In this document: positions 1 through 10,481 of the stretch, piece after piece
Numbering within the stretch: position 1 is the first letter of the stretch
Layout: each line of letters opens with the position of its first letter
DNA from: Gymnopilus junonius
Lineage: Eukaryota > Basidiomycota > Agaricomycetes > Agaricales > Galerinaceae
Direction of reading: 5' to 3'
Length of the DNA: 64,000 nucleotides
Assembly (NCBI GenBank): GCA_015501075.1
Contig: JADNYJ010000159.1
Span: 1 to 64,000, forward strand
The notes under the pieces: model-generated
What the model was told of the DNA's origin: nothing
Seen by the model: the letters and a program-made list of their open reading frames with translations, nothing else
Databases searched by the model: none
Made by a program: the position numbers and the translations under genes

Positions 1-712
1 CAAGCGTACCTCGCAGCTTTGCTGTATACTTTATCTGCTCACCCTACCCGTCATGACTCCAACATTCATCTCCTTAACAAATCCATCTCGCTCTGATGTC
101 AAGGTCGTTGCTCGTGATCTTAACATCACTTTTGTCTGCATAGTTGAGGCGATGGCGACGACCTCCGATATCCTACTTCTGTGGAGGTTTACAAGTGTTA
201 AAAGTAACGGGCATTACACGAGGAAAAAGATGATACAGGATATGTGGATAGTCTATATCTTCATATGGGCATCGATAGGGATTGACATCTTCGCCAAGGT
301 GTGTCAGCTTTCCGTTCTTTAGCATTTTCCAAGTCGAGGCTTAACGTTCATACACATGATTTAGATATTCCGCAATAAAACAGGCGACCTAATCTCAGAC
401 CTGGCTATCACGAATCTTACGCTCACCTTGCGTGCCCTTGCCGCTCTTATGTATGGCTCGACATTGAGAAACGCTCAAGAGCTCTATGAGATTCATTCGG
501 GTACTTTTGGAAGTTCACTCGCAAAGGATAGTTTGACGTTTGCGGCCACCCCCGGAAAGCGTAGTGGCCAACCGCAAACATATATAAGCTCTAGTGAAAC
601 CGGGCCTAATTTGAGGGATCCTGTCGCAATTTCGATGGATGCACTCTCTTCGCGTATGCCAAATGTGCTATCCATGGATCACGAAGTTCCCGACTTCAAG
701 TCTGCACTGTAG
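1..712 (+). CDS. 3' part of an integral membrane protein (5' end outside window)
   Basis: Two exons are visible: one open from the window edge to 298, and 365-712. They are joined by a 66-bp GT...AG intron (299-364) that keeps the frame. The visible part has hydrophobic helices around ITFVCIVEAMATTSDILLLW and WIVYIFIWASIGIDIF, then a third one after the intron, and ends in a polar Ser-rich tail. Two helices, a loop and a last helix followed by a soluble tail resemble the basidiomycete-specific membrane proteins of the DUF6533/6534 type, but I see no diagnostic motif, so the family name is inference. The true start lies upstream of the window; the ATG at 53 is probably internal. No partner gene is evident. 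Confidence 0.55.
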
Positions 713-1037
713 TTATGGACTGACTTGATGTTTTTATCTTGCATTCAAGGTTAAAACTTCGCAGACCTTCTATCAACCTTCCATACCAGATCCTATACAT
801 GTTCGTATGCCTTATTTAACTACCGATTCATCAATGGCTACAAATGATTTCCAACAACAGTTCCTCCAAAGCTCATGATCATCAGAGATTGATGTTGACG
901 AGTGCAACCAAGCGCGATAAGGTCATCTAATGATAATTTTAGAGGGATGCGTCTATTTTCAGAATGACTACTCACTGAAGGCATTGTCGGTACAGCAAAC
1001 AAGTTGAGCAGAGCTGTAAATTGAGAAAATGGTCAAA
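713..1037. other. intergenic, no gene seen
   Basis: Spacer between the membrane protein and the hydrophobin relic. It is AT-rich and I see no supported coding or RNA feature. Confidence 0.5.
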
Positions 1038-1195
1038 TATGGCTTCAAGCTCATCTATCTCTGCAGTAGACACAAACCACGAGGTACCTCTCCTCGGCCT
1101 GTTGGGCATCATCGTTCAGGGTATCACAGCTCTCGTTGGGCTCACCCAGCCTAAACGTTGTTATCGGAGGAGCAGAGGCTACTGAGCTGGTAGCT
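1038..1195 (+). pseudogene. class I hydrophobin C-terminal relic
   Basis: The frame from 1038 reads MASSSSISAV... and then LLGLLGIIVQGITALVGLT, which is the hallmark segment between the third and fourth cysteine blocks of class I hydrophobins. In functional members this is followed by a Cys and a short beta-strand such as SPxxVVG. Here the Cys position is lost by a short deletion near 1145-1153, and the expected NVVIGG continues in another frame (about 1153-1185). No N-terminal signal peptide or first Cys-Cys pair is recognisable upstream. Hydrophobins are secreted amphipathic proteins that coat hyphae; this remnant could not make one. The family call rests on a short but very characteristic string. 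Confidence 0.55.
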
Positions 1196-1399
1196 TTTTA
1201 AATGCTATTGCCTGGAATATAGAAGAGCTATCAGAATGGCAACCACAAGCTGTTAATGTACAATCATACTTACAATACTGAAGACCGCCAGTGGTACACC
1301 GGATTGCTGGAATGTTTCGACGAATAGGGTTGGCGGCCGCAAGGTAGGTAAGAACAAGAATGGCGATGAGCTTAAATTGAATCTTTGGAGGATGTTGTG

Positions 1400-2160
1400 C
1401 TCCAGCAGCGAAAACAAGAATCGACAACGGAACGCGGATAGGGCATCGAGGGAGATGCGCCTTCCGAGATGGACCTTCCAAACATCGCCGGGTCGCATGA
1501 GGGAGCCAGAACATTCGGAGAACATCTCATCATCTGCCCATGCATAGATGCCTTCTGCATAAGAAAACTGGAGATAGAACGTTTTGCACATAATTTATGT
1601 GGCACCACGGCGGATTACTTCCCAGCACTCTTCTTCGCGGTATAATGTCTGATATGGGCTGCGATATTCACCAGGGGCCCTTCTAAATGATCAATGTCAA
1701 TCTCTCGAAGGGGAGTATCTCCACGGGGTATGAGACTGCGGTCGGGATGCGAAGCTTGGGATATTATGGAGACAGTGGATTGAGTACTTTCGTCCTGCCG
1801 AAGAGGGAGTCAATATCTGCCCATGTACCTTTTGAAGAGATACACACAGAGAGCCATTGGCGCTCTTCACCGCATAGAAAACAAAAACCATCTTCAATTT
1901 CAGCGGTCCATTTTGTGCAATAGTAGAGCTTGTCATCTCCTTGTATAGTTTCAGGAAGGTCTCCTTCGTCGTCCGCGTCCTGTTCGTCTCCATCACTGCC
2001 AAGTGACGACATCTCTGCATCCAAGTCATCTGAAGCTTCAGTCATTCCGAGTCCGAAGGTGCGTCGCTGTCGTTTGAACCAGCAAAGCTTGTAAAGCTTC
2101 TTTTAATCTCTTGTTCTCTGCGTCTCTTTGCTTTGGTGCCTGGAAGCCCCAAAAGACGTT
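1400..2160 (-). pseudogene. decayed conserved Agaricomycete gene (RRGAT...MCxTF / AWAD family)
   Basis: Minus-strand homology jumps between frames. About 2160-2047 reads a basic stretch then SNDSDAPSDSE. 2045-1780 reads a D/E-rich part, a CxxC-like FCFLCGEE and GTWADID. 1765-1640 reads HPDRSLIPRGDTPLREIDID. 1635-1598 reads EECWEVIRRGAT, followed by a TAA at 1595-1597, and 1594-1430 reads MCKTFYLQF, IYAWADDEM and GDVWKVHLGRRISLD. Together this matches the order of a conserved fungal domain that I know from Agaricomycete genomes only as an uncharacterised protein (a DUF8191-like family; the name is uncertain). At least three frameshifts (near 2045, 1770, 1635) and one stop are needed to explain it, so it is a pseudogene. 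Confidence 0.6.
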
Positions 2161-2832
2161 AAAGCAACTGACAGCAAATAATTCATAGAGAAAGGACTAA
2201 CACTTTTGCAAACTTTTAAGTCTGCTTTTAATTTTAAAAGTGATGGCAATATTGTAATTCAAACAAAAGGGATAGGTAAATAGGAAGACGCGCGGCGGTT
2301 GTTTGGAGTTCGAGTTCAAACCTTCAAATTGTATTGCAATCAACGACGCGTCGGGTCACAGTTTGTCACAGTCGCGTCAAACACTCAACGCACGTGCCGA
2401 GTGATAAGAGGCGATAAGAAGGCCAACGAACTTGCCGTCCTCCTGGTTGACTTGAGTAAATAGTGTCTATTTCCATAATTCTTACAAGTTATACGACTCA
2501 GAGTAAAAGCGGTCTGACTGCTTATTGAATAGTGCAAGAAGCTCGCACAGAATCCCAACACCCTTTCTTAGGGACCGAGTGCGATGGGTTGTCTGGTTCG
2601 ACCAGATGGAAGGTTGTAATAAGTTGACGCGTACTCTGGACTTTCTCTAAGTCTTGGGGCCTAAGTCAAATATTGATTAGAAAACACTTTTAATCGTGAT
2701 GGAAGGAACGCGAGACATACATGTCATTCGTAGGAGTGAGCTTTAATATGCTGGGGTATGCGTCTTCTAATCCATGCATCTGATATTAATTGATTTTGTG
2801 ATTAGCGACAGCAGCAATGCACAATAGAGACT
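2161..2832. other. intergenic, no gene seen
   Basis: Spacer with no open frame or motif that I can support. Confidence 0.5.
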
Positions 2833-3880
2833 TCAATGCACTTTGTCGGTGTAATCCTTGTAACTGTCTCGCAAATTTTTCCACTTGGAGCTAATTGCCT
2901 TTGCAGACAAGGTGGAGAACCTCTGTGCGAGGCTCGCGACTGCGACAGTTTGAGCGGATTCCTCCATATCAGTCTCGTTCCACCAGCTGGCATATCAGTC
3001 AAGGACTATAATAGACTGCTCGAGAGTAGGTTCTAACTTCGCGAGGACTTCGCTTCCTTCAAACCCATTGAATATGCGACAGCGTAAATAATCTTCTTAC
3101 CTAAATTCTCGCTCTGGAGGTCACCGTCGGTTTCCAATTTGATATCTGCGATCCTCTGTAAAAATATGTCGAGCAAGGTTAATGTCAATTAATAATTCAA
3201 TATTCTGTGATGACATACTTGATTAATCCCCCTTCTGACACTTCGAAACCCTTCCAGCGCTCCCTTTGCTCTCTCTTTACCTTCACATGCAAACTTCTCC
3301 ATCTCTGCGATACATTCAGCCACGTCAGTATCTTCCGCAGTCTTTCCATCTTTCTTGGCCTTTGTGAGTTGATCAACCAAGCCCAAACCTTCTTCGTAAG
3401 CGTCATGTCCAGACTGAGCTGCCTCCAGTCCGTTCTGAAAGGCGGATACATATTGGCCAATGTGTTCGGGGATTATACTGGCAGTCTTCGACCTATGCGC
3501 GAAAAATACGCCTATTATTTTAAATGTATAAGGAAATGGAACAACGTACGCAGAGATGTCTCCGTTTGCAGTCGAATACCACCCTTGAACCGCTGTCAGA
3601 AACGATTCAGTGGATTCTACCAGATTCAGGAGGTTCTGATGCTGTAGGACAATCTGGTTGTCTGTTGACCGCAAAACGATATCTCCTTCGGCTTTAGACA
3701 TTGTGAGTATGTCGCATGAAAGGCTGTACCCAGGTAGGACGGCTCTTGAGTATAATGATAGGAATCAGGAATCAGTCAATTTAAAGGCTTTGGAACTTAC
3801 CTCAAATTCCAGTTGACTTTCTTCGTAATATGGAATACCTCCAAGATGAAGGAAGGTCTCAAATAGAATGCCACAGGCAT
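2833..3880 (-). CDS. hypothetical helical protein, six exons
   Basis: Exons read on the minus strand: 3880-3801, 3744-3550, 3492-3219, 3155-3101, 3056-3038, 2986-2833. All five introns are 44-63 bp with GT...AG ends, and together they give 258 aa. The start ATG at 3880 was chosen because the first exon then joins in frame through a strong GTAAGT donor. The product has no signal peptide or membrane helix. It is predicted mostly helical, with many charged repeats such as LTKAKKDGKTAEDTD and a C-terminal SAKAISSKWKNLRDSYKDYT. I do not recognise a family. The 51-bp intron 2987-3037 removes an in-frame TGA at its 3' side; the sequence just upstream of that TGA is also coding-like, so the exact junction, or a real nonsense mutation, is open. 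Confidence 0.6.
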
Positions 3881-4106
3881 TAGTCTGTGAGTCCCTGCTT
3901 CATGTACAGCATGAGGCTATGGTGAGGCGATAGAGAGCAAGTGCTATAATTTAATTGAAGATTAATGCACGCCCTCATCAATTTAATGCTTTGAATTAAT
4001 GTTATATTATCTCGGAGGGAGATAAAGACCGTTAATATGCTACAAGTAATCACAAATTGAGGACTCAGGATTCTGGATTCTGGAACTAGATATACTAATC
4101 GCGTCA

Positions 4107-4472
4107 TTACCTCCTCCTGAAGACACGAGTGCTGAACGCAGCAAGACGATCCCTTTTGCGAGGGTGCTTATAATCCACAGGGTAGTCTTCTGGAGATAGG
4201 CTAGACAACTTTTTGCTCCGCAGAAAAACCGTTCCGGTGGAATTATGCGAATCATGTGGTATAGTGACGATATCTGGCATTTGCCCATCCTTAACGTGAT
4301 TGTGTTTCTTCTCGAGCGCGAATTCAGGATCGGCATCCTGTATCTGCCTAATCTATGACAATTTGAGCATGAAAAGTATGAAATAAGAAGTATTATAACG
4401 ATAACTGACCTTGTCGGTGTAAATGCGAGGAAGTTTCGGAAGTCCGGAATGGGACTCGGAATCAGACTCCAT
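4107..4472 (-). CDS. chimeric ORF: LTR-derived start fused to flanking exon
   Basis: Minus-strand exons 4472-4410 and 4352-4107 join in phase 0 through a 57-bp intron (donor GTCAGT, acceptor CATAG) to give 102 aa. The first 18 codons lie in the LTR, and the LTR edge is at 4418. The rest runs into flanking DNA and reads like a normal protein, rich in charged residues (PEFALEKKHNHVKDGQMPD) and ending RVFRRR. The ATG exists only in this LTR copy; the other copy has ACG at the same place. No domain is recognised. It may be a real gene remnant whose 5' end was replaced by the LTR, or a chance open frame. Confidence 0.4.
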
Positions 4473-5233
4473 CTGATGAGGGACCAAAAGCGTAGTTTAG
4501 ATAAGGATTTAATTTGTAGAGTAGGGATTAATCCAATCACGCTTTGATAAGACGTGATAAGATAACCGTTTGAGAATGAGATAAATGAGATTTGAGGTGG
4601 TTGGCCCGTTAATTGGCCGATCTCTTTGTTTCTTTGGTGAGTGGATCGGTACTAAATTCACTGAGTAGCTACGATACACTGTACCAGTATTTATACTGTA
4701 GCTACTGTAGAGAAAGGGTCAAGTTTGAGGAGAGAAAAAGAGGTGAAAAGCGAAATTTGAAATAAAAGGTCTATTCTAGAGCTGATTTTGCTGCGGGCTC
4801 ATCGCCTTACTAATTATTATGCTCTGTAATCCACAGATAAGGTCAGGTGAATGGTTTAGAAAGGAATAGACGGGTCTAGTCTACTGAAAGAAATTGAAAT
4901 TGGCCCAGATAAGAAGGAGGAAAATTATAGGAGAGTCGGATTTGTAAGGCCAAGGCTCAGAAATGAGTCAGCTTGTTGATGGATAGCATGATAACGTTGG
5001 AAGATAAGGTGGATATTTGATTTTCGAACCCGTTTGAAATTCGGAAGAGTTGTTACGCGCTCATGTGCTTGATGAGGACACTTCCTTATTTGGAAATTTG
5101 TCGCTCGAGTCGAGATAATGGTGCGATGGTGCATCACGCGGCACCATAATTCTTGTGCGCATCACTCGGTAAGTTGCCCAATAAATTTATATTTTATCCG
5201 ATTTACAGGGACAGTCTGAGGGCGACCCTCACA
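4418..5233 (-). repeat. 3' LTR of the Gypsy element
   Basis: 816 bp, essentially identical to 11830-12645. It contains short ORFs (for example 5137-4925 minus) that occur in both copies and are not considered genes. On the minus strand it starts TGTGAGGG and ends ATTTACA. Confidence 0.93.
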
Positions 5234-5240
5234 CCTCCCT
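5234..5240 (-). other. candidate polypurine tract
   Basis: On the minus strand a short purine run AGGGAGG directly precedes the 3' LTR. That is where the plus-strand primer of an LTR element sits. It is short, so this is tentative. Confidence 0.4.
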
Positions 5241-5245
5241 GGGAC

Positions 5246-5252
5246 TATAAAT
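5246..5252 (+). promoter_or_regulatory. TATA-like box for the antisense gene
   Basis: TATAAAT lies 48 bp upstream of the ATG at 5300, just inside the 3' LTR edge. The spacing fits a core promoter of the plus-strand gene; this is inference from position only. Confidence 0.35.
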
Positions 5253-5299
5253 GTTGACTTCCATGTCAACAAGTATCCCAAGTTCGAAGTTCGAAGAAA

Positions 5300-5833
5300 A
5301 TGCCTGAGCTCATCGTCATGTCCACCACAGACTTCTATCATCTGCAGGGATGCCTTGATGAATGCTTTCAAAATAGGTGTCTCACCACTGTTGCTGTGGC
5401 TTTCCGTGTCGTCTCAACTTCTCGTGACGAGGAGTGCTTTCCTTTACTCTTCAATGGGTTCATTGAGGCTGTAGTGAGTGGTGTCCTTTTATTTCTTCCT
5501 ATTTTGCCTTGTCTAAAGCCTTTGTAGCGCAATCTTCAATGCACTAAGAGCGTCTGCAAAGCACTCGATGTCCTGGCCGGTATACCAGATCGCCATGCAC
5601 TGCTTTTTCGCGAAGCAGTTGAAGCCTCAATGCAAGCGCACATTGATTATTATGCAAGGGAGGAAGCATTGGTTAACACCTATCTCGCAATTTCCCCACG
5701 TCAGAGGGACATTCTTCGGTTCAATGCATGGTATTTCGAGGTTATTGCACATCGCTTCAGGCATGGGTCGGAGGAGAATCCAATCGAAATAAATGGTGAT
5801 GAAGAAATGGGCATAGATGTTAATTTCCACTAG
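5300..5833 (+). CDS. antisense spliced gene inside the Gypsy element
   Basis: Plus-strand exons 5300-5473 and 5528-5833 flank a 54-bp intron (GTGAGT...TTTGTAG, phase 0) and encode 159 aa. The product is soluble, with no signal peptide. It begins MPELIVMSTTDFYHLQ, continues with a helical stretch after the intron (KALDVLAGIPDRHALLFREA) and ends with an acidic tail. I do not recognise the domain. It lies between the end of pol and the 3' LTR and is transcribed opposite to the element, so it is not part of the gag-pol transcript. It could be an antisense accessory ORF of this Gypsy lineage or a captured host gene. Clean reading frames on both sides of a good intron argue that it is real. Confidence 0.6.
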
Positions 5834-5947
5834 GGAGGGTCAAAGATGAAAGGGGTATTAAATGATATAGAGTGGAATGAAATTTCGTTTTAATGTTTTC
5901 TTTATCTCTGAGTGGATCTGAACGATGTGAGAAATGAGATAGAATGG

Positions 5948-8900
5948 TTATTGGTCTTCAGGATCGAAGTCAGGCTCTTCAAGATCAAAAGGATTACCAG
6001 TTTCATGAGTAATTTCCTCGAGGTCTTCTTCATTAAGCTTCGTTACTGGAATAGCATGAATATCCCGAGGGGAATAGGGTATCAAGCGAAATGCTGCGAA
6101 GCGAAGCTTCGAAATTGAGCCATCTAGTTCGCCGAGAATATAAGAACCTCCCTGAGTACGCCTTATTATGACCATTGGTCCAAGGTACTGGGGTTTTGTC
6201 TTGCTGAGTGTCTTGTCAAATCTTGAATTCCTGACTAGCACTAATGTTCCAGGTTTAAAATCGAAGTTAACTATCTTGCTAGCATGAGTCCTTTCAAATT
6301 GTCGGACTGCTTGCCAACGAGATTTAAGGACTTGTTCCTTGACATGTAGTAGATCGTTTGGGCGCTTAAGTAGCATTTTTGCACGTTCTGAAATAAGATC
6401 TGCAGTTGACATCATTTTATCGAGACCTGGTGCGAGGTAGGTTGCTTCTGCAAGGTCAAATGGTAACAGAGGTTCGACTCCATGAGCAAGGAAATAAGGT
6501 GAGTACCCAGTAGACTTGTTAATTGTAACACGCTCTGCCCAGAACACAGAAGGTGCAACATCTGGCCATTTTAATTCATCGCCCTCTGCTGCTTTAATTA
6601 AAGCTTCCTGAACATCAAAATGCCGTCGTTCAATTGGTCCTTGAGCTCTTGAGTTGTAGGGTGATATTCTAATGTAGTGGATATGGAATTTCTCCACAAG
6701 ATATTCGACTGCTTGGATGTACTGGGGTGCATTGTCCGTGACTATTTCTTCGATAGCACCCCATCTGCAGAGTATTTGATATATGAAGTTTGAAATTCCA
6801 CGTTGATTTTCATTTTTGAGCATGCACCATTCCGGGTAAGCGGTGAGTGAGCATCTTCCATGTACAATATAACGATACCCTTTTGCTTTGGGCATGAGCA
6901 TGGTGTCAATGTAGATTTTTCGAAATAATCCAGATGGACTTGGTACAGTTGGAGGTATGACAATTTTCTTCAATAGTCGAAGCTGACATTCATGACAGGT
7001 TCTTATGTACCACTTGACGTCGTCTTCGAGGTAAGGCCACCAAAATCGTTCAAGGAGGCGGAGATGGACAGTATAGATCCCTTTATGGCCCAAGTCATCG
7101 TGTGCTTGTTTAATTAAAGCTAACCGTTTTATTTCAGGAATAACGAGCTTGTGTCTCCCTTGAGGATCTTTCTTCCATAATTGTTCATTTGCTAGAAAGA
7201 AAAGTGTTGCATATCGAATGAAGCGCTTGAATTCTTTGTCTGGTAAGTTGATAGATGCTTCTGGATTGCGAAGGAATTTAATAATGTCTTCGAGCTGCTT
7301 GTCTTTAGCTTGGGCTCTTTCATGTCGCGGAATTGATATCTTATTCGAGTTAAAACTGCTGATAAAATTTGAAGGTGAGAGGTATTGGGATTTTGGGTAT
7401 GGAATGGTAATATGTTTGCTTGATTTATGAGTGCTTGACTTGACTAGACTGTGCGCTAATTTGTATTTGGAGGGTGTGATCCAATTTAGGACTTCTATTG
7501 CAAAAGAGTAAGATTCATCAATCCAATCATCCATGTCATTGGGTTCATCTGGGTCTTCAGGTGCTTTAGGCCTTCTGGATAATCCATCTGCAGGTGTGTG
7601 GTCCTTTCCAGGTACGTGCCGAAGCTTGAAGCTAAACAATAAAATTCCAGCAATCCAATGATTCATAGCAGCGCTTGGTTGGATGTCGGGGTTGTTAATC
7701 ATTCCTTTAATGTACTTCGCATCGACTTCAACGGTTAAATTTTCCACACCAATGATATAGACTTTAAATGCTTTGAGAGCTCGGAATAGTCCATATAATT
7801 CAATTTTTGCTTGTGAGTATCGTTGTTCTCTTTCATTCCAGGTAATAGAACCATATCTGGATGGATAGCGACGTCCATCGTTCCCTATTTGTGATAACCA
7901 GAAGCCAACAGCCATCCATGATGAGTCCACAGCTAGAATAACCTCATTTTTCGAGGTATAATCGATGGCTCGAATAGCTGGGCACTCTTCTGTGAGTAAC
8001 TTTAATTTTTCCATGGATAAATGCTGATCTGGTCCGAAATAAAATTCAATGTTCTTGCGTGTGAGGTCCACTAATGGTTTAGCATGCATAGCAAAATTCT
8101 TGATAAAGATCCGAATTGTTCCTAAGGTTCCTAGGAATCCTCGTACATCAGTGAGATTTCTGGGAATTGGCCAGTCTAGGATCTTCTGGACACGATTTTC
8201 CTCAGGTACTCGGCCTTCAAAGGTGCACCTGTGTCCCACTATGACTGCTGAGTCGACACATAAGAATGATTTGGCTGCTGAGAATGTTCCTCCAGCATGC
8301 TTAATTCGTTGAATGACTCGGTTGACATTTTGTAAGTGCTCCCAAACAAATCTCCGGATCCCTGAATTTCCTGGAATTGTTTCGTAACTACCATCTTTTA
8401 ATTGATATCTTGAGGTAGGTCCTTTAACTGGAATATCATCAACAAAAGGAATCGTTACATGTGGTATTTCTTCTTGCAGGAGAAAGGTAGTATCTCCATG
8501 GAATATTTGCATTGAGTTTGTGTATCCCATTGGGATAGAGGTAAGGCGGAATGTTCCTAATGGTGTCTGAAATGTTGTTAAATCTCTAGATTCAATAGCC
8601 AATTTTCTCTGGTCAAATCCAACCAAGAGATCGAATACAGCATAACAGCCGCGGCCTCCAAAGGATTCCACATACTGTTCAATAATTGGCGGTACAGCAC
8701 TATCCTTGATAGTGACAGCATTTAATTCCTGTAGGTCATGAACTATTCGGAGGGATTTCCCATCCTTCTTGACAACACAGAAAATTCGGGACCGGTAGGA
8801 TGAGTTTGATGGCTCATAGACGCCCGAAGCTATTTTTGCTTTGACAGCTTCGACAAATTGTGCAAATTTTCCTGGTGGAATTGGGATACTTCGTTGTACC

Positions 8901-8985
8901 CATGGTATGTGCTCGATTGTTGGAATGACTACTGGGTCAAAGTATTCATCTGAGAATACTCCTTTTTCTGATTCTGTCAGGCGAA
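5948..8985 (-). CDS. Gypsy pol, intact 3' part: RT, RNase H, integrase
   Basis: One open minus-strand frame runs from a frameshift near 8985 to the stop at 5948. Order: RT with SRIFCVVKKDG, then LLVGFDQRK (motif A region) and the FVDDI catalytic motif near 8425; RNase H with the acidic residues in LAVDSSW, KIELYG, VEVDAKY and PADGLS; integrase with an H...H-CxxC zinc domain (HDDLGHKG, CHEC), catalytic Asp in YIDTMLMP, Asp in VTDNAPQY and Glu in GPIERRH; then a C-terminal chromatin-binding-like tail. All catalytic residues that I can place are present. The natural frame extends upstream of any ATG, because in the intact element this is part of a polyprotein; here it is cut off from its 5' part by the frameshift. 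Confidence 0.9.
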
Positions 8986-10481
8986 TGCATCTTCATGAAT
9001 TAGAATCATCCAATGGACTAGTTTCTCTTCATCTGTTAATAGGAAGCCATTTTTATTTACTTGCATCGGCTTCCTTTCGTTTCTTGTGTGTATCTTTTTC
9101 CTGGTATGAAATCTGGTGGATGCTCTGGGTAGGATAGGTAATTCTGCTAATGGATCCGTTTTGGAATTCTTCGTATGATTCGGAATTTTCTCTGGTAATG
9201 TGGTTGCAACTGGTTTGACTCGATTTTTCAACTTTCTTGTATGCTAGGGCTTCGATATTGGATTGCAATTTAATAATTGCAGTAGTGTCAGGCAGGGTAT
9301 AATGGTTAAAAGAGTTCGATTGACTTGTTTCTGGAATATTACATGGTGAGGGATGGAGACTACTGGTGTCTCTCGTTTATACGGTGAATCATCGATACCT
9401 AAAAACCCGTTTGCTTTATAGGAGTTGTCGCGTTTATGAGCATGAGTAGGAGAGTAATAAGAGCCTTGGTATTTTGGATCCATTATGGTAATATGGGAGT
9501 CCCCATTTCGAAGATGCTGAGTATGCATTTGAGTCAGTGTCATAAAAGGTTTGTCCAAGGAGCATATCATAGGGTGCTTCTTCAATTACCTGTACCTGTA
9601 AGTAGAAATCATAATTACCAATGGTACTTTGAGATCATGCAAGAGACCAATGGTTGGATTTTTCGTGTTATTGGCTGCTTCCATAATCATAATATGATCA
9701 GAGCGAAGAGGGAGACCTAATTCCATCCATTTTCTCTTGTGCAATCCGATAATTTGTGAACCTTCATCGAGGATAGCTTCGGTAGCGACGTTTCCATTGA
9801 GTAGTACATTAATTGCACGTAATTCCTCGGAGTGATTTGCTACAACGACCTCGTCATCCCTGACAGGAAGAGTAGCCATAAATGCATGAACTATATTTTG
9901 CTGAGCTCCTTCAAAGCTCATTGAGGTGTTGGCAATTCGTTTGGTAGTGACAAGGTCCTTGACCAGCTTGCGCACGTCTGGTGCTACTGCAAATAATTCC
10001 CTATTTGTCAAGGTAATTTCTGCGTTGAGTGCTTGATCTGCTAGCTTCTTTGCAAACTTGGAATCTTCAATAGGAGTCATGTATTTAAATTGGGGAGGTG
10101 AAGCATTGCTCGTTTGAGGTTTGTTAGGCTCAGGAATATTATTCTTTGCTTCGGTAGACTTGCTAGAGCCATTGTTGGCCGCTGATTTAGCCATACTTCG
10201 AGTAGTAGGTCCATTCTGGGTTTAGCGCCCATCTTCTTTCGAGCTTCATCGACTTTCTTCTGTGTAGAAGCTACTAGCGCCTCCATCATTTCCAGATCCT
10301 CAACCTCTCGAATTGTTGCTGGTGCAGTATCCTGATCTTCCTGGCTAAGTTCTATAATATTTGAGGTTACTGGAGTTCGTTCAGGTAAGACCCATTGCGT
10401 TCCGAGCACTGGAGTTGCTCCAATTAAATTAGTCGAGACAGTTGGACCATTGGAGCCTTGAGATTTATGCCAATTATCGAT
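8986..10481 (-). pseudogene. Gypsy pol 5' part: protease and pre-RT, frameshifted
   Basis: After the gag stop (TGA, 10484-10482) homology continues in the same frame (IDNWHKSQGSNGP), then shifts frame near 10215 into RSMAKSAANN. An aspartic protease segment follows: ATEAILDEGSQIIGL carries the catalytic Asp, with hydrophobic strands after it. Downstream the sequence alternates between frames near 9610, 9555, 9200, 9150, 9100 and 9060, with recognisable pieces such as EEAPYDMLLGQ, MTLTQMHTQHLRNGD, NRVKPVATTLPE and NGFLLTDEEKLVHWM. It shifts again near 8985 into the intact RT frame. Each piece alone is coding-like, so the cause is a series of small indels and not a different gene. Confidence 0.8.
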
